This document shows positions 1 to 4,826 of a DNA stretch of 8,126 bases, piece by piece. The translations under genes and the position numbers were made by a program. Each line of letters opens with the position of its first letter. Positions within the stretch are counted from its first letter, which is position 1. A model generated the notes under the pieces. It was not told where the DNA came from. It did not search any database and was given only the letters and a program-made list of their open reading frames with translations. The DNA is from Moraxellaceae bacterium (lineage in GTDB: Bacteria; Pseudomonadota; Gammaproteobacteria; Pseudomonadales; Moraxellaceae). The stretch covers positions 1-8,126 of the forward strand of contig JASLCO010000367.1 in assembly GCA_030146505.1 (NCBI GenBank), given 5' to 3'.

Positions 1-2
1 CA

Positions 3-356
3 AAAAATAAAAACCAAAATAGCAGTGGATCCGTGCCTGCCGATCTTCCAGAAGTCAATCCGGGTGCTGGTGGGAATCAGTGGGTGATGAATACTATCAA
101 CCAACTGAGTCGCGAAGTTTCGGCTTTGCAGCAGTCGGCGAAAGACATAGACAAAAACTTGTCATCCGTTGATGTCAAGATCGACAGTATTGCGGACAAA
201 GTTAACTCTTTGGATAAGAAAATTTATGCAGCAACGGCAATAATAAGTATTGTTGTTGCAGTTGGTTGTTATTTCGGAAACAAGGCAATTGATTTCGGTC
301 TGGAGATGGCCAAAAGGCCTGCCTCTGTAGAGGCTCCGCCTAAGTCAAGGCCATAA
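3..356 (+). CDS. Coiled-coil, single-span membrane protein (5' end probably cut by window edge)
   Basis: I do not recognise a named family. The frame is open to the left edge. The first in-window start is a GTG at 33, with an ATG at 87; neither has a convincing Shine-Dalgarno, so the true start is probably upstream. Counting from the GTG, residues 20-62 form a polar heptad-rich stretch (Leu/Val/Ile at a/d positions) typical of a coiled coil. Residues 64-81 are a hydrophobic span, followed by a short tail rich in Pro, Lys and Arg. The protein is therefore probably anchored in the inner membrane with an oligomeric coiled-coil head. The gene is AT-richer than the right arm and ends at a strong terminator facing the lysogeny operon, a setting typical of prophage accessory genes. 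A role in exclusion or host-surface change is only a guess. Confidence 0.6.
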   Translation, partial: KNKNQNSSGSVPADLPEVNPGAGGNQWVMNTINQLSREVSALQQSAKDIDKNLSSVDVKIDSIADKVNSLDKKIYAATAIISIVVAVGCYFGNKAIDFGLEMAKRPASVEAPPKSRP

Positions 357-383
357 AAAAGCCCGCTATATGCGGGCTTTTTA
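355..383. terminator. Bidirectional intrinsic terminator between convergent genes
   Basis: A perfect 6-bp stem GCCCGC/GCGGGC (361-366 and 372-377) encloses a 5-nt loop. It is followed on the + strand by TTTTT and preceded by AAAAAA, which reads as a U-tract on the minus strand. It directly follows the stop of the + strand membrane-protein gene and lies about 50 bp beyond the stop of the minus-strand gene at 433, so it can serve both. Confidence 0.88.
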
Positions 384-432
384 CTGCTCAAAAGTCTCCA
401 GCACGCCTAGTTACACTGCATCTGATTACCAA

Positions 433-1275
433 TCATCTGGCCTGCCCTGACGTGTTTATTCCACAAACCTTGAGCTCTTCATTTGTCATTGCGCTCTTGT
501 ACTCGCATTCAGGCGTCCAGCCAGAGGATTGTGTGGCAACCGGCCTTGTTGATTGCGGATGAGGGGCGGACTCGGCCTTGGATAATAATACAAGCCATTC
601 ATTAAACCCTTTCAGCATATCTATAACTTCATCGGCTGACCCATTTTTCATAATCTCAATGGCTCTGTTGTGAGTCTCAGGGTTCAGCAGTCTCAGCCAT
701 TCTTTGAACTCTGGGGAATCAATCATTTCACCTGCATTAGGAAAGGCTGCATATATCTTTTTATAGTGAGCGATGGCGGCTGCGTTGGAGTCAGCTTGTG
801 GTGTTGAGACAGAGTCAAGTTTTCCATCAAATGGCCTAAGTGATGATGTCTGTCCGTAGCCCTCTTCCCATGGTTTTTTTTGCTCGCGCTTGTCGTTGGG
901 CGCTTCGCCATTGCCTGAAGCAAGTGTGTCATTAGGCCCGTAGCCTCCATACTGTTGACGCTGCATCGCCATTTCATTGGCTTTTGGGATTATTACATAG
1001 CGCCCTAGCAGGAAAATACTAAAAGCAAGCCAAAAGCAAACTGCTAGATTCTTCTTTGTTAGCTCTTTTTTTCCTCGAAATAATAAAAATATTCCAATCA
1101 CTATGATTGAATAGAAGCCCAAGGAGAGAATGATGCCAAGCGCGTATCCGAAAAGAGCCTCAGACCCCTCAGAGTGAGGCGATATTATTAGGACTACTAC
1201 AAAAATCAGAAGAATATTGATTACAAGAGATTCTGTGGAAATATCTTCTGTTTCTTTTTCAAAGGCTACACTCAC
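433..1275 (-). CDS. Three-span membrane protein with periplasmic C-terminal domain, co-transcribed with the repressor
   Basis: I do not recognise a named family. I chose the GTG at 1275 because it forms a 4-nt GTGA overlap with the repressor stop and has a GAGGGG Shine-Dalgarno about 7-8 nt upstream; an ATG at 1293 would add six residues. Numbered from the GTG, hydrophobic spans lie at about 16-32, 41-66 and 77-96. The loop between spans 2 and 3 is very basic (RGKKELTKKN), so by the positive-inside rule it is cytoplasmic and the C-terminal ~180 residues are periplasmic. That domain has a low-complexity linker, then a helical segment with FPNAGEMIDSPEFKEWL at 178-194, a pattern I associate from memory with phage structural and scaffold proteins. 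It ends with two cysteines (257 and 271) spaced like the LprI/DUF1311 motif C-x-A-x-T-x-E-x-C. Expression with the repressor suggests a role in the lysogen, possibly superinfection exclusion. That role is inference. Confidence 0.8.
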   Translation of the reverse strand: MSVAFEKETEDISTESLVINILLIFVVVLIISPHSEGSEALFGYALGIILSLGFYSIIVIGIFLLFRGKKELTKKNLAVCFWLAFSIFLLGRYVIIPKANEMAMQRQQYGGYGPNDTLASGNGEAPNDKREQKKPWEEGYGQTSSLRPFDGKLDSVSTPQADSNAAAIAHYKKIYAAFPNAGEMIDSPEFKEWLRLLNPETHNRAIEIMKNGSADEVIDMLKGFNEWLVLLSKAESAPHPQSTRPVATQSSGWTPECEYKSAMTNEELKVCGINTSGQAR

Positions 1276-1988
1276 ACCTTGTCCCCTCTCCATGCCATCA
1301 AAATCTTGCCCAGCACATGGAAGTCCATGCTTTCTGTAATCTCGAATGGGTCATATGAGGGGTTCATGCTCTTGGCGCGCACGATGATTCCTGTCGCCGT
1401 TGGGATGCGCTGAAGCTGTTTGATCCAACCGTGCTCTCCAACACGGAAGAAATAGATGCCATCGCTCTTGCAGTCCGTTACGCCGCGATCCATCAGCAAT
1501 GGATCGCCGGGGTTGTACATGGGCTGCATGGATGAACCAAAGCCGGTCACGATGCAAAGATTGTTAAACCCTGTGTGCGCGGGTACGTTCATGCGCAGCC
1601 ACTGCTCATCTACCTGCCATCCGGTAATAAGGCCGGGCGGCTGTTCGTCTAGCACCAGGCCAACGTTTCCCATTTCGCCAGCTACGTCGTACTGGTTGAT
1701 TGTGAGAGAGCCGTGACCCTTGATGATGTTGTTGGATGGTGGCAGCGACGGCGCCTCAATCGCTGAAAGGAACTCGCCATCTATGAATGGCGCGATGTCT
1801 AGGGCGCCACGATCAATCCCTATTTGGCCCTCCATCTTTCGCGCAGCCTTCTCTCCTAGGTTCCTGTGCCTATTAAGTATCTGGGACAGGTAAGACGAAT
1901 CCAGCCCGTACCGGTCTGCAAATGCCGCCAGTGTTGCCTCGCCTATGAGGTGGCGCAGGTTGGCCACCCTGATTTCGTTGATATTCAT
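1272..1988 (-). CDS. CI/LexA-type prophage repressor, HTH plus S24 peptidase
   Basis: This is the master repressor of lysogeny: it binds operators and represses the divergent early promoter. Residues ~8-52 form a lambda-repressor-like helix-turn-helix (LAAFADRYGLDSSYLSQIL region). The C-terminal half is a serine self-cleavage domain of the S24 family. The nucleophile is Ser153 in GSSMQPM and the general base is Lys190 in WIKQLQRI. A candidate scissile bond is Ala103-Gly104 in DVAGEMG, 50 residues before the serine, somewhat further than in LexA. Length (238 aa) and layout match RecA-inducible phage repressors, so induction by DNA damage is expected. The ATG at 1988 has AGGA about 9 nt upstream. 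The gene overlaps the downstream membrane-protein gene by GTGA and shares its upstream intergenic region with the Cro-like gene. Confidence 0.93.
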   Translation of the reverse strand: MNINEIRVANLRHLIGEATLAAFADRYGLDSSYLSQILNRHRNLGEKAARKMEGQIGIDRGALDIAPFIDGEFLSAIEAPSLPPSNNIIKGHGSLTINQYDVAGEMGNVGLVLDEQPPGLITGWQVDEQWLRMNVPAHTGFNNLCIVTGFGSSMQPMYNPGDPLLMDRGVTDCKSDGIYFFRVGEHGWIKQLQRIPTATGIIVRAKSMNPSYDPFEITESMDFHVLGKILMAWRGDKV

Positions 1989-2004
1989 GCCTGCAATCCT
2001 GTCT

Positions 2005-2070
2005 GTCAGATAGCAAACAGTAAATTACTATTTGCTATTGCATTGATGATTAGCAAATGCTAAGTTTCCC
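2005..2070. promoter_or_regulatory. Immunity operator region with three 12-bp sites
   Basis: Three related 12-bp sites lie between the divergent repressor and cro genes. Site 1 is TAGCAAACAGTA at 2011-2022. Site 2 at 2026-2037 reads TAGCAAATAGTA on the minus strand. Site 3 is TAGCAAATGCTA at 2051-2062, which extends to a 14-bp palindrome TTAGCA-AA-TGCTAA at 2050-2063. The 7-bp core TAGCAAA recurs at exactly 20-bp steps (2011, 2031 inverted, 2051). The arrangement resembles a phage right operator shared by repressor and Cro. The divergent promoters must lie here, but I cannot fix -35/-10 boxes with confidence; a TATCTG preceded by TG on the minus strand (2007-2012) is a weak candidate for the repressor promoter. 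Confidence 0.75.
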
Positions 2071-2088
2071 CGAAATTGGGAGGGCGCT

Positions 2089-2346
2089 ATGCATTTGCGC
2101 GAATACATCAAGGGTTGGCCAAAAGAACGGCTGGCGGAATTTGCCACAGCCTGCAAGACGACTCCGGGCCAACTCAAGCAGGTTGCCTACAACCCAAAGC
2201 GTCGGGCAGGCGAGGCCCTGGCAATCGACATGGAGCGCGAGTCCATGGGAGTGGTGACCTGCGAGGAAATGCGCCCAGATGTGGACTGGGCCTATCTACG
2301 TTCGTCTTCACGGGAAGCCGCCAAACCCCAAGAGTCAGCTGCCTAA
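2089..2346 (+). CDS. YdaS/Cro-like HTH regulator
   Basis: An 85-aa DNA-binding protein and the first gene of the early rightward operon, divergent from the repressor. Residues ~2-47 form a short helix-turn-helix. They are followed by the signature segment of the YdaS-type Cro family (ALAIDMERES, then a T-C-E-E-M-R-P-D-V-D-W-A-Y-L-R pattern at about residues 43-71). By family and position it should oppose the repressor at the shared operators and favour lytic growth. The ATG at 2089 has a strong GGGAGGG Shine-Dalgarno 4-5 nt upstream. The polar tail after Leu70 is unremarkable. YdaS members are also annotated as antitoxin-like, but no toxin partner is visible here. Confidence 0.88.
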   Translation: MHLREYIKGWPKERLAEFATACKTTPGQLKQVAYNPKRRAGEALAIDMERESMGVVTCEEMRPDVDWAYLRSSSREAAKPQESAA

Positions 2347-2348
2347 CC

Positions 2349-2495
2349 ATGCGGTTGCTTCTCGTCATTGCCGCCATTACCGCCTTTGGGCTGCTGCTGG
2401 GCTACATCGCTGCTCTCGTCCTGCTGGCTGTAATGGCGATGTGGTTCGCCTCAGTGGCTTATGGCGTGGCTTCGCGGGTTGGAGCGGGGCGATGA
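2349..2495 (+). CDS. Small hydrophobic membrane protein (48 aa)
   Basis: I do not recognise a named family. The ORF starts at an ATG 3 nt after the cro stop. A Shine-Dalgarno is not obvious, so translation is probably coupled to cro. Residues 2-33 are almost entirely hydrophobic (two short spans or one long one), followed by a short Arg-bearing tail. The stop overlaps the next small ORF by ATGA, which supports genuine translation. Early phage operons often carry tiny membrane proteins of unknown role. The same reading frame is open further upstream, but that part lies inside cro and is not coding. Confidence 0.55.
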   Translation: MRLLLVIAAITAFGLLLGYIAALVLLAVMAMWFASVAYGVASRVGAGR

Positions 2496-2578
2496 GCTAC
2501 CGGGGCCGGATTTGGGGATTTTGCTTCATCGCCTGCCTGCTGTTCTGGGGTGGCGTGATTTTCTGGGTTTTGAACTGA
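2492..2578 (+). CDS. Tiny single-span membrane protein (28 aa)
   Basis: I do not recognise it. The ORF starts in an ATGA overlap with the preceding hydrophobic protein and has GGAG about 7 nt upstream of its ATG, a better ribosome site than its neighbour has. The peptide begins MSYRGRIWG (positive N-terminus) and continues as one hydrophobic span rich in Phe, Trp and Cys to the C-terminal Asn. That predicts an inner-membrane peptide with a cytoplasmic N-terminus. The paired layout suggests the two small proteins act together. Too short for a confident call from sequence alone. Confidence 0.45.
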   Translation: MSYRGRIWGFCFIACLLFWGGVIFWVLN

Positions 2579-2591
2579 ATTCACCACGAAA

Positions 2592-2674
2592 GGGGCGCAG
2601 TACCGGAAGTGAATGGCTTGGGCTTGGCCGCGAGATAGCCCTACGAAGTGCCTAAAGCGCGGCTCCGGTGCCCC
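2592..2674 (+). other. Strongly foldable inter-gene segment, possible structured RNA
   Basis: On the + strand this segment closes on itself. GGGGC (2592-2596) pairs with GCCCC (2670-2674). After a 5-nt bulge, ACCGGA (2602-2607) pairs with TCCGGT (2664-2669). Inside lies a GGGCT/AGCCC hairpin (GGGCT near 2620-2624, AGCCC near 2637-2641). It sits between the 28-aa gene and the gene at 2753. The competing reading is a 42-codon ORF, ATG 2613 to TGA 2741, preceded by GGAA and ending in an ATGA; I do not recognise its product and cannot decide between the two. Confidence 0.35.
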
Positions 2675-2752
2675 ACAACTGTCTGATGAAACGGAGAGCC
2701 CGCTTCGTGAAAACAACGGGCGCAACCATCCACCATCATGAGGAACCGCAAC

Positions 2753-3082
2753 ATGATTAAACCCACCGTTGGCCGTGTCATTTTGTTCCATGCCGGCGCG
2801 CATCAGCATGTCTGCTCACTGCATGCTGACGGCACTCGTCAGCCGGTTCCCGCGCTGATTACCGCCGTTCACTCCGACACTCTCATCAACATCGGCGGCT
2901 TCGATGCCAACGGTGTTCCGTTCGCTGCTACCAGCGTGCAATTGGTTCAGCCGGGAGAGCAAGAGCCCAACGACGATACCAGCTTTGCCTACTGGATGGA
3001 TTACCAGAAGGGCCAGGCCGCGAAGACGGAGGCGCTGGAGAAGCTTGTTTGTGAAGGTCAGCCCGCCACTTCTGCGGAATAA
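2753..3082 (+). CDS. Conserved small phage protein of unknown function (109 aa)
   Basis: The protein resembles small hypothetical proteins seen in early operons of proteobacterial phages. They begin MIKPTVGRV, have a mid-section about a value, its effect and FDANG, and end in a W-M-x-Y-Q-x-G-Q-A-A-K-T-E motif (about residues 83-95 here). I know no assigned function. The fold looks small and beta-rich, with a helical C-terminus, and there are no membrane spans or obvious catalytic residues. I chose the ATG at 2753 because GAGGA lies 8 nt upstream and the family start fits. An ATG at 2738 in the same frame would add MRNRN and forms an ATGA with a possible 42-codon upstream ORF. The stop is followed after 15 nt by a large inverted repeat. 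Confidence 0.8.
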   Translation: MIKPTVGRVILFHAGAHQHVCSLHADGTRQPVPALITAVHSDTLINIGGFDANGVPFAATSVQLVQPGEQEPNDDTSFAYWMDYQKGQAAKTEALEKLVCEGQPATSAE

Positions 3083-3322
3083 GCCCCGCAAACAATGAAC
3101 CCAACGCCGCGATGCCTGCTCTGCTCCGTTGGGTTAAAGCCAGCCACCAGGCGCACCGGGGCGCAGAGCACAAACCGGATGCGGATTGGTGGAGAGGCGG
3201 CGGTGAGTTGCCGGAGTTGGTGCAAGCCCAACACTACTCACGCATGGGTTTTGAGAAGGCGCAGACGTGCGTCGGGATACGGCCAGCAATTCGATAGAGC
3301 CGCCCACCAGAGCCCAGCCGTG
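3083..3322. other. Gene-free stretch with inverted repeats
   Basis: No ORF here has a ribosome site or recognisable product. A perfect 9-bp inverted repeat AACCCAACG/CGTTGGGTT (3098-3106 and 3127-3135, 20-nt spacer) lies just after the preceding gene; it has no U-tract, so it is not a classical terminator. A second hairpin at 3203-3241 pairs GTGAGT with ACTCAC and, inside, GTTGG with CCAAC around a 7-nt loop. The stretch is probably an untranslated, folded part of the early transcript. Confidence 0.4.
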
Positions 3323-3439
3323 AGTGGTGAATGCGCAGGCTGATGCGCTACGTGATTGCCGACAACGGTGAGTGTGACTTAACGAGACCGTTACTGAGAG
3401 CGCAGGAACTCATGCCGGGGATCAGCACCGGCCACTACT
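3323..3439 (+). ncRNA. Multi-branched structured RNA candidate, copy 1 (C4-antisense-like layout)
   Basis: Helices seen on the + strand: a closing stem AGTGGTG (3323-3329) with CACTACT (3433-3439, one G-U); hairpin 1 GCGC/GCGC (3333-3336, 3345-3348); hairpin 2 AACGGT/ACCGTT (3364-3369, 3387-3392); hairpin 3 GCCGG/CCGGC (3414-3418, 3428-3432), which abuts the closing stem. The element at 4231-4404 has the same order of helices with different stem sequences. From memory, the layout and the GGTGAA-GCGCAGGC start recall the C4 antisense RNA of phages P1/P7, which controls antirepressor synthesis. I cannot confirm that identity, and no antirepressor gene is visible here. Could also be a cis leader of the exported-protein gene 186 bp downstream. 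Confidence 0.5.
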
Positions 3440-3611
3440 GAACAACTTAGCGTGACAGCGGCGGATTTATCCGCAGGCGCTTCCCCGCACGAAATCTGTC
3501 GAGAGTGTTGGGCTGGCATGGCAGTAGGCGCGCCGAACGTCCTGGCGCAAAAGGCCCCATGCGGTAGCAGACGTGACAGCTCGGAGAGTACGGCACACAC
3601 CAACCGCAACA
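3440..3611. other. Gene-free leader ahead of the exported-protein gene
   Basis: No supportable ORF. It contains a near-perfect dyad GCGGATTTATCCGC (3461-3474), which can form a 5-bp hairpin with a UUUA loop. I cannot identify a promoter with confidence, although the terminator downstream of the next gene suggests that the gene may form its own transcription unit. Confidence 0.35.
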
Positions 3612-3624
3612 CGAGGGAAATGTT

Positions 3625-4101
3625 ATGCGTTCACGACTGCTTCTTGGTCTTTGTCTCGGCATGGCACTGTCGGTTCCGGCTTTTTCGGAGCCCGTCATTA
3701 CTGCCGAACCTTCCGCGCTGCTGACGGCAAGCGCTGGCTACTCCGCTGACAAGGCGGCAACTCATCAGACCCTTTCCACTGCCATCACCGCCAAGCATGC
3801 CACCGCCAGCGCGTCGGCATCGCGATTGTGCGGCTCCATCGGTGGGATTGCTCTGGATACGGCCCCTATCAACGCCTGCATCTCGGTCGCCTTGGGGGTC
3901 GGCCACCCCGCCACCATTGCCAGCCGCGACCGCCTCGATGAAGAAGTGGACGAGGGCGCCTATGCCGAGCGTTATCTGGCCCGTGGCCCTGGTGATGACG
4001 AAGACGACGATGCGGCCCGAATGTCTCGCGTTATCGCATCCATTCCGGGCGACAACGAAGCCAGCGGCGACGGTGATATTGAGTTGCCGCAGGCAGCCTG
4101 A
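3625..4101 (+). CDS. Exported acidic protein of unknown function
   Basis: I do not recognise a family. The N-terminus is a clear Sec signal peptide: basic MRSR, a hydrophobic core LLLGLCLGMALSV, and a likely cleavage after Ala19-Phe20-Ser21. The mature part (~137 aa) is rich in Ala, Ser and Thr and has two cysteines (69 and 85) that could form a disulfide. It ends in a strongly acidic region with a GDDEDDD run (123-129) and further Asp/Glu. It is therefore expected in the periplasm or outside the cell. The ATG at 3625 has GAGGGA about 8 nt upstream. A strong terminator follows 25 nt after the stop. Exported proteins are unusual between cro and the replication genes, so it may be a cargo gene. 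A long antisense frame over it is a shadow. Confidence 0.75.
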   Translation: MRSRLLLGLCLGMALSVPAFSEPVITAEPSALLTASAGYSADKAATHQTLSTAITAKHATASASASRLCGSIGGIALDTAPINACISVALGVGHPATIASRDRLDEEVDEGAYAERYLARGPGDDEDDDAARMSRVIASIPGDNEASGDGDIELPQAA

Positions 4102-4124
4102 TTGATTTCGGCGAAAGCTGAATT

Positions 4125-4157
4125 GAAAAAAGGCCGCTGACACCGGCGGCCTTTTTC
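4125..4157. terminator. Bidirectional intrinsic terminator after the exported-protein gene
   Basis: A perfect 6-bp GC stem GGCCGC/GCGGCC (4132-4137 and 4146-4151) has an 8-nt loop. It is followed by TTTTT and preceded by AAAAAA. It lies 25-50 nt after the stop of the exported-protein gene. Rightward early transcripts would need antitermination, or a new promoter downstream, to reach the replication operon. Confidence 0.88.
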
Positions 4158-4230
4158 AGCATTCACACAGCTGCATCCTTCCCCGTGCTCACGTTCCCAC
4201 GGGAGAAGCCAGGAGGCGAAGGGTTCAGCT

Positions 4231-4404
4231 GTGTGGGTGGTGAAGCGCAGTGGCGAGGCGCAGAAGTCAGAAGCCGGGGTGATCGGTCAGCTTGCAGCTT
4301 GACACATTGAACCCTACGGGGAGGAACGCGCTGGCGGTTGCCGCGAACTGGCTCTGACAAAAGTTGCAAGCCGGGGATACACGCCTCCCGGCCACCACTC
4401 ACAT
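4231..4404 (+). ncRNA. Multi-branched structured RNA candidate, copy 2
   Basis: It has the same architecture as the element at 3323-3439. The closing stem is GTGGGTGGTG (4233-4242) with CACCACTCAC (4393-4402): 10 bp with one G-U, extendable by two pairs to 4231/4404. Hairpin 1 is GCGC/GCGC (4245-4248, 4258-4261). A hairpin pairs GTCA with TGAC (4286-4289, 4300-4303), and a small one pairs GCGG with CCGC (4334-4337, 4341-4344). The final hairpin GCCGGG/CCCGGC (4370-4375, 4387-4392) abuts the closing stem, exactly as in copy 1. The stems are preserved while their sequences differ, which favours a selected RNA. Function unknown; C4-like antisense or attenuator roles are possible. Confidence 0.48.
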
Positions 4405-4463
4405 CACATAGGTTCCAGTGCAGTCACGCCATGTCACTGCGAAATGCCTAAGCCTGTGATTGG

Positions 4464-4477
4464 CGGCATGGATGCCG
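4464..4477. promoter_or_regulatory. Perfect dyad upstream of the replication operon
   Basis: CGGCAT-GG-ATGCCG is a perfect 6+2+6 palindrome centred about 35 bp before the first start codon of the long operon. Its two-base centre is too tight for an RNA hairpin with the full stem, so a protein-binding site is as likely. No sequence match to the immunity operators. Confidence 0.3.
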
Positions 4478-4505
4478 AATCAGGTCACGAATTCCGAGGA
4501 TGAGC

Positions 4506-4826
4506 ATGCAATCCGCACAACACCTCAAAACCCAAGGCCAGCAGCTCGCATTGCTGCACGCTGGCGATACGTGGGTGGCCCAGGCACTGGATATGTTGCG
4601 GCAATACGTGGCAACGGAAGCAAAGACCGGCGTATTCCGGTTTGAGCAATTCCGGGCTTTCGCCATCAGCAAGGGCCTCCCTCATCCAATCACACACAAG
4701 GTCTGGGGTTCTCTGCCGGCCATCGCATGTCGTCTCGGCATCATTGAATGGACTGGCCGCTATGAGCCGGCACTTTCCAGCAAGACGCATGGCCATCCTG
4801 TTAAAACGTGGCGGGGTGTTGCATGA
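4506..4826 (+). CDS. Uncharacterised phage protein, possible winged-helix fold (106 aa)
   Basis: First gene of the replication/recombination operon. I know similar hypothetical phage proteins with a VWG-L-P-A-x-R-L-G-I-I-E-W-T-G-R-Y core (around residues 66-85) and a C-terminal K-T-H-x-H-P-V-K-x-W motif, but no assigned function. The alternating helices and the short GIIEWTGRY strand would suit a winged helix. I chose the ATG at 4506 because GAGGA lies 5 nt upstream; the in-frame ATG at 4500 overlaps that same GAGGA and has no site of its own. The stop overlaps the next gene by ATGA, so the products are probably made in coupled fashion. Confidence 0.75.
   Translation: MQSAQHLKTQGQQLALLHAGDTWVAQALDMLRQYVATEAKTGVFRFEQFRAFAISKGLPHPITHKVWGSLPAIACRLGIIEWTGRYEPALSSKTHGHPVKTWRGVA

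Noticed and set aside
2076..2348. 139-codon frame reading through cro into the small hydrophobic ORF
   Set aside because: The upstream part overlaps the strongly supported YdaS/Cro gene in another frame; only the segment from the ATG at 2349 looks like a protein.
2683..2712. Hammerhead-ribozyme-like core: CTGATGA, a 6-bp ACGGAG/CTTCGT stem and then GAAA
   Set aside because: The conserved core and stem II are present, but I found no matching stem I or stem III and no UH cleavage site in either the type I or type III arrangement, so chance is more likely.
3095..3343. + strand ORFs of 82 and 61 codons in the gene-free stretch
   Set aside because: No ribosome site, low-complexity Arg-rich products, and the DNA shows inverted repeats and RNA-like pairing instead.
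3631..4143. 170-codon minus-strand ORF opposite the exported-protein gene
   Set aside because: It begins inside the terminator hairpin and has no ribosome site or recognisable product; the + strand gene has a signal peptide, Shine-Dalgarno and terminator.
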